Positions 1 to 6,085 of a stretch of DNA of 9,327 bases are shown piece after piece (the first letter of the stretch is position 1; each line of letters begins with the position of its first letter). The position numbers and the translations under genes are program-made. Source of the stretch: Planctomycetota bacterium (GTDB taxonomy: Bacteria > Planctomycetota > Planctomycetia > Pirellulales > Pirellulaceae); the NCBI GenBank assembly GCA_019347795.1, contig JAHWKS010000132.1, positions 1-9,327 on the forward strand, given 5' to 3'. Under the pieces are notes generated by a model. That model was not told the DNA's origin and did not search any database. It worked only from the letters and a program-made list of their open reading frames with translations.

Positions 1-78
1 ACGACGCCGCCCACAGGGTGGCGCACCTGGCGTCGGACATCCCCGGCATGTGGGCCCCGTTTCTCGTGACGCCGCTGC
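1..78. other. Downstream flank of the WD40 unit with a short hairpin
   Basis: No gene is visible between the window edge and the stop codon of the 7-repeat WD40 gene. Bases 5-23 can fold on the plus strand as CGCCGCCC-ACA-GGGTGGCG (8 pairs counting one G-T wobble). On the minus strand, the direction that matters for the WD40 gene, the wobble becomes an A-C mismatch and no T run follows. It could be a weak end signal for the WD40 unit about 55 bases past the stop, but support is poor. Confidence 0.25.
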
Positions 79-1299
79 TCAGTCAGCCGCGATCGTCAAC
101 GCCGCCACCGGCTTCCAATTGCCCACGCTCCAGACCTTCACGTTTCCACGCTCGTCGCCGCTCGCCAGGAGCCGGCCATCCGGCGAAAACGCCACGCAGT
201 TCGGCTCCGCCGGATGCGCCTCCAGTTTGATCGCCGCGTCGGGATGGGCAAGGCGGTCTCGCAATTTGCGGGCTCGCCAGCGCACCTCGGGCGAGTCGGA
301 CTCCATCGCCTCACGCAATTGCGGCTCCGCCGCCATGCCAATTTCGGCGAGTTGTTGGTGTGCCGCTTCGCGAGCTTCGTAGGAATCGTCGTCAAACGCA
401 ACAAGCAGCTCTGCGACTTGGGCCTGGGTTTCCTCGTCCGCCGTCCGGTTCACGTCGAAGACGTAGGGCGTCAACGCGTTCGTGGCGACCGCGAGCCACT
501 TTCCATCGGGCGAGAACGCCGCTTGATCGACGCCTCCGATACGCCGGATGCCTAACCACAATTCCCGGCTTGCGACGTCGTACAGCCTCAGACCTCCAGT
601 CCAACTGGAGACGGCCAGGAGTCGCCCGTCAGGCGAAAACTCGACGTGGGGGATAAGCGAGCCGAGATTCTCCCAAACGTGCAAGTGTTTTTGCTCCCGC
701 AGGTCCCACAGGCGAACGGCAGAGGAGCGAGCGTCGGCAGTCGCCAGCAGCCGGCCGTCCGGCGAGACGGCGACCCGATATACGGGGCCGGTATGGCCTT
801 CGAGCGTCGCCTCCGCCTCGCCGCCCTGGGCATCAAAGATGCGGACCATGCGGTCGTAGCTGCCGGTGATCACCTTCGCTCCGTCGGGCGTGAAGGTGAC
901 GCACCGCGCATGGTCCTGATGTCCTTTCAGCTCGCGAACCGTTTCGCCGGTAGCGGCGTCCAGCAGCTTGGCCTCCGGCGCAAACCGCGCGAGGGCCAAG
1001 ATCCGGCCGTCCGGCGAGAAACCGAGGTTCGGAAACGCCGGCTCCTCTCGCACGGTGTAGCGCGCTCGGAAGCCAGCCACGTCCCACACGCGGAGGACGC
1101 CGCGATTGAAGGTGTCGCCGCACGCGGCCGCCAAACTTTGGCCGTCCGGCGAAAATGCCAAATACCGCACAGCGGGCGGCCCGGCGTCCTCCGGCGGCTC
1201 CTGATCGGCGGCGGCCTGCGTCGTGAACAACAGCAGCAGGAAGATCCCTGCAGCGAGCGCCGTCGTGAAACGGGACGGCTGAAGATGGAGCTTCAACAT
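79..1299 (-). CDS. Exported WD40 repeat protein with HEAT-like insert (406 aa)
   Basis: This is probably a secreted or periplasmic beta-propeller scaffold; no enzymatic motif is visible. A hydrophobic stretch at about residues 14-27, followed by TTQAAA then DQEPP, looks like a signal peptide cut near residue 31. Seven WD-like repeats are marked by FSPDG-type motifs (FSPDG, FTPDG, VSPDG) and blade ends such as VWDV, IFDA, LWDL and LYDV. Between repeats 6 and 7, residues about 288-352 form a charged helical segment with HEAT/PBS-lyase-like periodicity (LAEIGMAAEPQLREAME, then SPEVRWRARKL). The ATG at 1299 is preferred: AGGAG lies 6 bases before it, whereas the longer reading from a GTG at 1314 would place that ribosome binding site inside the coding region. 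It lies 52 bases after the 718-aa WD40 gene and is probably co-transcribed with it. WD40 assignment is firm; the partner is unknown. Confidence 0.93.
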   Translation of the reverse strand: MLKLHLQPSRFTTALAAGIFLLLLFTTQAAADQEPPEDAGPPAVRYLAFSPDGQSLAAACGDTFNRGVLRVWDVAGFRARYTVREEPAFPNLGFSPDGRILALARFAPEAKLLDAATGETVRELKGHQDHARCVTFTPDGAKVITGSYDRMVRIFDAQGGEAEATLEGHTGPVYRVAVSPDGRLLATADARSSAVRLWDLREQKHLHVWENLGSLIPHVEFSPDGRLLAVSSWTGGLRLYDVASRELWLGIRRIGGVDQAAFSPDGKWLAVATNALTPYVFDVNRTADEETQAQVAELLVAFDDDSYEAREAAHQQLAEIGMAAEPQLREAMESDSPEVRWRARKLRDRLAHPDAAIKLEAHPAEPNCVAFSPDGRLLASGDERGNVKVWSVGNWKPVAALTIAAD

Positions 1300-1305
1300 G
1301 GCCTT

Positions 1306-1310
1306 CTCCT
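1306..1310 (-). promoter_or_regulatory. Ribosome binding site that sets the start of the 406-aa WD40 gene
   Basis: The minus strand reads AGGAG, six bases before the ATG at 1299. It overlaps the first codons of the longer GTG-initiated reading from 1314, so it favours the ATG start. Confidence 0.75.
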
Positions 1311-1351
1311 GCACAGGATCGGGTCTCCGGGTGGGGATGGCCGGGAAGCTG

Positions 1352-3508
1352 TTATGGCTTGCTGGGCGGTCCGGCAGCCGCTAAATCCCACACCAGCACG
1401 GAGCCGTTCTGATGGCTAGTCGCCAGCAGTTTTTTGCCGCGCGAAAACGCCAAAGCCCTGGGACGGCTGTCGTACTCGGCGATGCGATAGGTCTCCTTTC
1501 CAGTTGATGTTTGGAAGATGCGTATCGCGCCTTCGTGGCCGGCAGCGGTGGCGAACCACTGACCGTCCGGCGAAAAAGCCACCGGCCCGGCTCCGCCTTC
1601 TGGCAGGTTGATCTCTTGAACGACGGTGTCGTCGTCGAGGCGTCGCAAGGCGATCACGTGATTCTGCGCCGCGGAAACACGAGTTCCACCACTCGCCAGC
1701 CGGGTCTGAACGCCCCGGGACCAGCGGCTGGTGAGTAGCAGACGGTTGTCGGGCGAGATGGCCAGGTCCACTAGATGCCCCGCCTCGGGTTGGAACTTTC
1801 GCATTTCTTCCCCCGTTCGCGTCTCAAACAGGTGTATCGTCCCCAGGTTGAGCACGAACTGTGATGCGCCCGGCGAAAACGCTGATTTCCCAAGCCGGAA
1901 CGACATCCGTGATCCAAATGGGTCGGCTGCCGGTTCTTCGGAGTTGAGGTCGATCCCCGACGGAGCGAGACGATACTCCTCAAGCGCCTTGCCTGTCTTT
2001 ACGTCCCAGATATAGACCCGTAAATCGTCGCCCCAGGAAGCGACCCGCCCTCCGTCTGGGGAAAAAGCCACGGCTCGATGTCCGCCCAGCGCGCCGTGCC
2101 CGGGCCAGCGGTAAATTTCCTCTCCCGTGGAGGCGCGGAAGAGCCTTACGGTGTCGTCCAAGCTGGACGATACCAGGTGCTCGCCATCGGGCGAGACCGC
2201 GCAGGCGCGGATCCAGCGCGTTCCGCTCTCCTCCCCCTCGCCGGGGCGAAGAACGCGAGTCTGTCGTCCAGTGCGCGTCTCCCAGAAGCGAATGGTTCCG
2301 TCGTCGCCTGCGGTGACCAGGCGGCCACCATCGTCCAGGAAATGAAGGATCGCGGGGGCGGCTTCGTGACTGGGCCGCTCGCCCGTCATCCTCTCGCCTG
2401 TCTTGACGTTCCATAGGTCGAGCGTGCCATCCCAACTGCTGACGCCGGCCAACGACGCTCCGTCAAGCGAAAAGGCAAGGTTCGTAACACCTCCAAATGA
2501 CGTTTCGAGCGTCTTCCACGGCTGAGCCGTCGCCAGGCTCCACAACACCACGCCGCCCCCTTGGCTCCGGTCCCGGGTGACCGCCAGCAGCGCTCCATCC
2601 GGCGAGAAGGCCACGTCCCGGGCGTAGTTCCGCTCTCCTGCTTCATTGCTCAGATCCTTCTGTATCCTCCCTTCCCTTGTCGCGATCAATGCGACTCCAC
2701 CGCGACCGTCTACGCCGACCGCGAGTACGGAGCTGTCGGGCGAGAAGTCCATGGAGATCGCATGGCGTCGCTCGCGTTCGTCCGCCAGTCGAATTACCCG
2801 CGGCTCTTCGCCAGACGTCCACCGCCAAAGCACCACAAGGTTGCGCCCTCCAAGCGCAAGAGTGTCCGAATCCGGCGAGAACTTCATCACCCGAATGTTC
2901 CAACCGCGGTCCACCTGATGCGTGAGCACTTCGATGCCGCCTTCCACGTCCCAAACCCGGAGCTTGCCGTCGCCAGCCAGCATCGCGACGGTCGAGCCGT
3001 CGCCGCTGATCGCGAGATTGTCGCCGAGGCGTTCTGCCTCTTCGATCTGCATTCGCGGCTTGCCGGTCTCGGTGTCAAAGACGCCAAGGCGATATGAGAA
3101 CGCCCGTTGCTCTTCGTGAAAACGAAATCCGCTCAAGGCCAGCCATCGTCGATTTTGGCTGAGCGCCGCGGCGTTAGAGTTGCGGGCGCTCGCCTGAACC
3201 TTACGGAGCAGTTTGCCCGTGGCTGCTTCGTAGTAACACAGTTCGCCGGCGGGAGTCACAGCCAAAAGTTCGCCCTGCGGCGTAAATGCAACCTGTTGGA
3301 TAGAATCCTGTCGCCGATAGCGCACGGTGCCTAAACGCGAAACGGCTCCAGGAGGCAAAGGATCGCCATACTGGTCCGCCTTCGCTTCGGCCCCTGAGGA
3401 AGCCGGCGAAGAGGGCTTCTCTTCCGGCTCCGCAGCGATGGCCGCGGCGGTCGTGGCGACCAGACCGCATGTAAATGCGACAAAGTGATAGAAGGTGTGT
3501 TTCGGCAT
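1352..3508 (-). CDS. Large exported WD40 repeat protein, about 14 repeats (718 aa)
   Basis: A probable exported scaffold with two stacked or tandem beta-propellers. The N-terminus has a signal peptide (hydrophobic residues about 9-26, ending AAAIAA before EPEEK), then a Pro/Ser/Glu-rich linker to about residue 55. I count 14 repeat units by eye, each with an FSPDG-like turn (FTPQG, ISGDG, FSPDS, FSPDG, FSLDG, VSPDG, FSPGA, ISPDN) and a blade end such as VWDV, LWNV, FWET, IWDV, LFET or VWDL. Fourteen would fit two seven-bladed propellers. Several TGE/TGK tails after the blade end are typical of bacterial WD40 proteins. No kinase, protease or cytochrome motif is fused to it. It is first in a likely two-gene unit with the smaller WD40 gene downstream. 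The ATG has only a modest GGTGGA upstream. Repeat family is certain; function is not. Confidence 0.93.
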   Translation of the reverse strand: MPKHTFYHFVAFTCGLVATTAAAIAAEPEEKPSSPASSGAEAKADQYGDPLPPGAVSRLGTVRYRRQDSIQQVAFTPQGELLAVTPAGELCYYEAATGKLLRKVQASARNSNAAALSQNRRWLALSGFRFHEEQRAFSYRLGVFDTETGKPRMQIEEAERLGDNLAISGDGSTVAMLAGDGKLRVWDVEGGIEVLTHQVDRGWNIRVMKFSPDSDTLALGGRNLVVLWRWTSGEEPRVIRLADERERRHAISMDFSPDSSVLAVGVDGRGGVALIATREGRIQKDLSNEAGERNYARDVAFSPDGALLAVTRDRSQGGGVVLWSLATAQPWKTLETSFGGVTNLAFSLDGASLAGVSSWDGTLDLWNVKTGERMTGERPSHEAAPAILHFLDDGGRLVTAGDDGTIRFWETRTGRQTRVLRPGEGEESGTRWIRACAVSPDGEHLVSSSLDDTVRLFRASTGEEIYRWPGHGALGGHRAVAFSPDGGRVASWGDDLRVYIWDVKTGKALEEYRLAPSGIDLNSEEPAADPFGSRMSFRLGKSAFSPGASQFVLNLGTIHLFETRTGEEMRKFQPEAGHLVDLAISPDNRLLLTSRWSRGVQTRLASGGTRVSAAQNHVIALRRLDDDTVVQEINLPEGGAGPVAFSPDGQWFATAAGHEGAIRIFQTSTGKETYRIAEYDSRPRALAFSRGKKLLATSHQNGSVLVWDLAAAGPPSKP

Positions 3509-3766
3509 GGCTCATCCACCCGAGTTGAGAGGAGGCTCTTTCCGGGAAACAGGCAACGAGATGATTGGAACGAGAGGAGCACCGCCACTGTAGTGCATAG
3601 ACTATTCGGCAACAAGGAAAAAAGGCCGGCCACCGCCCGCCCGTTGCACGGTGACACGCTCATCGTCGAGACCGGCGGCGGCCCGCGGACGGAGAAGCAT
3701 GCGCCGGCGGAAGCGGGCCGCTCATCGCCGTTTTCATTTCCGCAATCCTGGAGGAGAGCGAGCCGA
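3509..3766. other. Upstream region of the WD40 unit, no convincing gene
   Basis: This stretch should hold the promoter of the WD40 unit (minus strand). I see no convincing -35/-10 pair; the region is AT-poorer than a typical sigma-70 promoter apart from a T6 run on the minus strand (3618-3623, seen as AAAAAA on plus). An open frame on the minus strand continues through it from the small secreted protein remnant into the WD40 start, but its protein sequence here has no recognisable pattern. Confidence 0.4.
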
Positions 3767-4105
3767 CCATTCGCGGCGAAGAGGCGGGCTACGTTAAGCC
3801 GGTCAAACTCGCCCCCGCACACCCACGTCCCGCAGGGCCGCTGATAATAGACGTGGTACTCGCAACGGGGGAGGACGGGCGGGCGGTAGCAGCCATAACT
3901 GAGCGGCGCGCCATAGCCGGGGCGATGTCGCCAGTCGCGGCCATATCCGCCGAAACCAGCTGGTTGTACGGATACCGGCTTTGGAACTTGGAACGCGGCG
4001 AAGGGCCGCCGATCCCCGCAGGGAAACCGAAGTCACCGGCCGATGCGCCGAACCGACGCCAATGGTCAGCAGGCACGCCGCCACGACAGCAGGAAGCGTC
4101 TTCAT
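3767..4105 (-). pseudogene. Small secreted Gly/Tyr-rich protein, apparently frameshifted
   Basis: The start is convincing: an ATG at 4105 with GGAGGT six bases upstream, followed by a classic signal peptide (MKTLPAVVAACLLTIGVGSA). Read straight, this frame gives 100 aa ending at 3803, and after the signal peptide becomes Arg/Leu/Pro/Trp-rich without a clear pattern. A different frame instead gives a natural-looking Gly/Tyr-rich stretch from about 3985 to 3767 (GFGGYGRDWRHRPGYG, then CEYHVYYQRPCGTWVCGG and a FDRLNVARLFA segment), in the style of small secreted planctomycete proteins. Going from the signal peptide to this part needs one net base change. One possible site is the CCCC run at 4014-4017, where one base fewer would join the two frames. 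The 3' end is uncertain because the second frame has no stop until 3331. It could be a decayed gene or a sequencing or assembly indel. Confidence 0.55.
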
Positions 4106-4111
4106 AACTCG

Positions 4112-4117
4112 ACCTCC
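4112..4117 (-). promoter_or_regulatory. Strong ribosome binding site of the small secreted protein
   Basis: GGAGGT on the minus strand ends six bases before the ATG at 4105. It picks out this internal ATG rather than the upstream one at 4183 and shows that the signal-peptide frame was, or is, a translated gene. Confidence 0.7.
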
Positions 4118-4153
4118 GGGGGAGAAAGGGGTGAACCAGGAGTATGTTGAGGA

Positions 4154-4196
4154 CCGTCCCGTCTGCTGCTGTCCGAACGTCAATTGACGGGGACGG
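4154..4196. repeat. Inverted repeat overlapping a perfect 12-bp palindrome in a divergent intergenic region
   Basis: The arms CCGTCCCGTC (4154-4163) and GACGGGGACGG (4186-4196) are complementary with one extra G in the right arm, separated by 22 bases. The perfect palindrome CGTCAATTGACG (4178-4189) overlaps the right arm. It lies between the minus-strand secreted protein (ATG at 4105) and the plus-strand membrane protein (GTG at 4299), so it could be an operator for either or both, or an RNA hairpin in a 5' leader. No T run follows in either direction, which argues against a terminator. Confidence 0.4.
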
Positions 4197-4298
4197 GGAA
4201 GCCCGCGTATGGGCGGAGAAGGAGTAGGCCGGTAGAACCAAGTTCCTAAGGACGACGACTGGGCAGGCGCTTGCGCCGCCCCTCCGATCGAAGCTCTT

Positions 4299-4748
4299 GT
4301 GCGTTACGAACACATCCAAACGGCCCCGCTTTACCTGCTCCTCGTCGCCGTCGGTGTCGGAATGCTCGGCGCAGCGTGGCTCACTCCCATGGCGTTCGTG
4401 AGGATCGTTTTGCTTTGCAGCGGGGCGCTGATGTTTCTGCTCGCAGGATCATTTCGCCAATTGACGGTGAGGGATGCAGGGGATCACCTTCTGATCCAGT
4501 TCGGTCCGCTGCCGCTGTTTCGGCGGCGGATCTGGTACGCCGAAATCGACAGGGTGCAACGGAGCCGCACGACCGTACTCGACGGCTGGGGCGTTCACCT
4601 CAGTCCCAGCGGCGGGTGGACGTGGAACCTGTGGGGATTCGATTGCGTGGACGTGTACTACAACCATCGGAAAAAGGTGCGCATCGGCACTGACGACGCG
4701 GTGAGGCTGGAGGAATTCCTGCAGCACCAAATCGCCCACCGGCTGTGA
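4299..4748 (+). CDS. Small membrane protein with PH-like C-terminal domain (149 aa)
   Basis: I do not recognise a named gene. Two hydrophobic helices are visible, at residues about 9-28 and 33-52, forming a hairpin with both ends probably cytoplasmic. Residues about 53-142 form a beta-rich soluble part (LTVRD, LLIQFGPLPLFRRRIWYAEID, then a WGVHLSPSGGWTWNLWG segment and KVRIGTDD). This looks like the bacterial PH-domain style of small membrane proteins, in which a strand pattern reads an I/L-x-x-F-G-P-L turn and ends with a short helix (VRLEEFLQ). The start is a GTG: no in-frame ATG precedes the first helix, and the next Met (residue 22) would remove it. The ribosome binding site is weak. The next gene starts 12 bases after the stop, so the two are probably co-transcribed. 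The PH-like assignment is inference; the membrane topology is well supported. Confidence 0.8.
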   Translation: MRYEHIQTAPLYLLLVAVGVGMLGAAWLTPMAFVRIVLLCSGALMFLLAGSFRQLTVRDAGDHLLIQFGPLPLFRRRIWYAEIDRVQRSRTTVLDGWGVHLSPSGGWTWNLWGFDCVDVYYNHRKKVRIGTDDAVRLEEFLQHQIAHRL

Positions 4749-4760
4749 GGCAGGGAACCG

Positions 4761-5462
4761 ATGACCGGAAACGACGACAAGCTAAAACTGGGCAAGGGCG
4801 CGTTTTTCGTCAAGAGGCAAATCTGCCGGCTCTCGCAGGAAGACGAGACGTGGGAAGCTGATTTCTGTCCGCTGTCCAAGCCGACGATGCAGACCTCCAC
4901 CGAGTACGCCGGCTTCGTCGTCACGCAGGCTGACGGCATCTTGCTCGCGAATTTGCACATTGAGCGCCGTCCCACCGTCAACGATCTCGCCACGCTGCTC
5001 GCTCACGCCATGCGGCGACCGCTGTTCGGAGACTCGCATCGCCCCCGACGAGTTCTTTTGCAGGGCCATCCCCAGTGGCGGGAGTTGTTCCGGCATTTGA
5101 AGGAACTTGGGATCGAAGTCGTCGTGGAGGACGAGCTTCCGAGGATCGAGCAGGAGTTAGAATGCTTACTTCAGCACATGCGCAAGAGGCGATCAACCGG
5201 AGCGCGGAAGCCGACCGCCAATCAGGAGATGATAGAGCAGGCGTTCCCGGCAATCGCCATGTGGATCGACGGCGAATACGGCCACATTGAGATCGGCGAT
5301 CAGGAGGGGTTCGGCTTCATTGCCAGTGCGCTCGACTACGGAGGACTCGTGTTCGAGGACGAGAAGCCGAGGACGTTCGCCGAAGCGATGGCGAGTCTGG
5401 AGAAGGCGCTGAGTGCGTGGTTCGAGAGGGAAGGCATCGCTCTCGACGAGGGTCGGGTTTGA
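4761..5462 (+). CDS. Two-domain soluble protein, DUF6930-like N-terminal part (233 aa)
   Basis: Function is unknown. No signal peptide or membrane segment is seen, so it is probably cytoplasmic. Residues about 48-140 (GFVVTQADGILLANLHIERR, then RPRRVLLQGHPQWRELFRHL and LGIEVVVEDELPRIEQ) resemble the DUF6930 type of domain that in planctomycetes often occurs in SEC-C proteins; this copy has no SEC-C cysteine motif. Residues 141-153 are a basic linker. Residues about 154-226 form a second small module (AFPAIAMWIDGEYGHIEIG, ALDYGGLVFEDEKPRTFAEA, then a C-terminal helix), which resembles short stand-alone planctomycete hypothetical proteins with an IEIG...LDEGG pattern. That would make this gene a fusion. 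AGGGA lies four bases before the ATG. It follows the membrane protein by 12 bases. Both family assignments are from memory of sequence style. Confidence 0.82.
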   Translation: MTGNDDKLKLGKGAFFVKRQICRLSQEDETWEADFCPLSKPTMQTSTEYAGFVVTQADGILLANLHIERRPTVNDLATLLAHAMRRPLFGDSHRPRRVLLQGHPQWRELFRHLKELGIEVVVEDELPRIEQELECLLQHMRKRRSTGARKPTANQEMIEQAFPAIAMWIDGEYGHIEIGDQEGFGFIASALDYGGLVFEDEKPRTFAEAMASLEKALSAWFEREGIALDEGRV

Positions 5463-5531
5463 CCCCGCGGAAACCGGGCGATGATCCCGCCGGAGCGCGA
5501 CAGCGCAGGTTCGGCGGAGTTTCACGAAAGA

Positions 5532-5560
5532 AGCCCTCGCCCTGAGGTGGGGCAAGGGCT
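5532..5560. terminator. Hairpin between converging genes, likely bidirectional terminator
   Basis: The arms AGCCCT...AGGGCT and the inner GCCC...GGGC fold around a 7-base loop. On the plus strand there is one C-A mismatch. On the minus strand the same position becomes a U-G wobble, giving an 11-pair stem with no break. It lies 70 bases after the stop of the 233-aa gene and 46 bases after the stop of the tiny SEC-C gene, the place expected for a shared terminator. Flanks are only mildly T-rich (ATTGAATTT on plus, TCTTTC on minus). Confidence 0.6.
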
Positions 5561-5605
5561 ATTGAATTTACTCCTCCCTAAAAGTAGTCGTCCCGGTTCA
5601 CGCCG

Positions 5606-5773
5606 TCAAAACCGGCCCGACTTGAGGCAGCAATTCTTGAACCGCGCGCTGCTTCCGCACGGACAGAGATCATTCCGTCCGAGCTTCTCCTCCAGCAGCT
5701 TGTCGCCGCGGATGATGCGGACGCCTCGCTTAACCTGCGTTTCGGAGGGGAACCCCTTCCGGCGTTTGCTCAT
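5606..5773 (-). CDS. Tiny stand-alone SEC-C zinc-motif protein (55 aa)
   Basis: The C-terminal half is a SEC-C motif, [19 protein letters not shown], with presumed zinc ligands C37, C39, C48 and C49. This is the short metal-binding module found at the end of SecA and in many stand-alone bacterial proteins. Before it is a basic helix-like region ([28 protein letters not shown]). The GS-x-x-RF spacing is slightly off the usual GSGKKYK form (S41 replaces the second Gly) but the cysteines are intact. The ATG at 5773 has no good ribosome binding site of its own; a strong one sits further up before an overlapping out-of-frame ORF (5730-5816). Start is therefore uncertain: it may be translationally coupled, or the true N-terminus may be the leader joined by a one-base frameshift. 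The same open frame extends further upstream but without recognisable content. Confidence 0.75.
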   Translation of the reverse strand: MSKRRKGFPSETQVKRGVRIIRGDKLLEEKLGRNDLCPCGSSARFKNCCLKSGRF

Positions 5774-5816
5774 CGTCTCGAAAAAATGGCTGTTCGTCGT
5801 GGTGGTTGTGTCGCAT
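5730..5816 (-). other. Overlapping leader ORF (28 aa) with strong ribosome binding site
   Basis: An ATG at 5816 preceded five bases upstream by GGGAGGT opens a 28-codon frame ([17 protein letters not shown]...). It overlaps the start of the tiny SEC-C gene in another frame. The T6 run on the minus strand (5781-5786) lies where the frames could be joined: with five Ts, the reading would pass from [12 protein letters not shown] into [10 protein letters not shown] and give one 69-aa SEC-C protein. Either this is a coupled leader peptide, a decayed or mis-sequenced N-terminus, or a slippage site. Confidence 0.5.
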
Positions 5817-5821
5817 GGCGC

Positions 5822-5828
5822 ACCTCCC
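5822..5828 (-). promoter_or_regulatory. Ribosome binding site of the leader ORF
   Basis: GGGAGGT on the minus strand, five bases before the ATG at 5816. It is one of the best Shine-Dalgarno matches in the window and makes it likely that translation of this locus starts here rather than at 5773. Confidence 0.65.
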
Positions 5829-6003
5829 TTCGTGGAACGGATCAGCCGCATAGACACGGGACGCGGGAAGAGGTTCGGAGCGCCGCCAAGCCCGACCTTG
5901 GGGGCAACCTTGCGCGTCAGCGCTTTCGTCGCACCGCAACTCTCGTCCCCAGTCCCAATGACCGCCGCAGCTTTAGGGCGTCTTGCTCGAACGCCGTTTT
6001 CTT

Positions 6004-6025
6004 CCCGTCGCCCTTGGGAGACGGG
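6004..6025. terminator. Hairpin after the double hydrolase gene
   Basis: CCCGTC (6004-6009) pairs with GACGGG (6020-6025), and an inner CCC/GGG pairs across one mismatch with a very short loop. It lies 60 bases past the hydrolase stop on the minus strand. No T run follows, so it is at best a partial terminator or an RNA-stabilising end structure. The rest of 5829-6085 shows no other gene or clear signal. Confidence 0.35.
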
Positions 6026-6085
6026 CCCAACACTGGCAGCGCCCACCCCTCGCTTTTTGATTACGGCCGGGCCGACGATTCGAGT

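Noticed and set aside
79..1299. Recurring short DNA repeats (GTCCGGCGA and variants) across the WD40 genes, possibly a repeat array
   Set aside because: They encode the conserved SPDG turn of each WD blade, vary at wobble positions and are irregularly spaced, so they reflect protein repeats and not a CRISPR or mobile repeat.
646..1419. 257-codon open frame on the plus strand opposite the 406-aa WD40 gene
   Set aside because: It is a shadow of the repeated FSPDG-coding sequence; the Arg/Gly-rich translation has no recognisable domain.
3610..3635. GGCCGGCC followed by a T6 run on the minus strand as a Rho-independent terminator for the secreted protein
   Set aside because: GGCCGGCC is self-complementary but leaves no loop, and no upstream C-rich arm exists to form a proper stem.
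3485..3844. 119-codon plus-strand frame upstream of the WD40 unit
   Set aside because: No ribosome binding site, no motif and Arg/Pro-rich composition; it overlaps the likely promoter region and the secreted-protein remnant on the other strand.
5774..6046. Long N-terminal extension of the tiny SEC-C protein starting at 6046
   Set aside because: The extension has no recognisable pattern, no ribosome binding site at its start, and crosses the hairpin at 6004-6025 and the strong start site of another frame.
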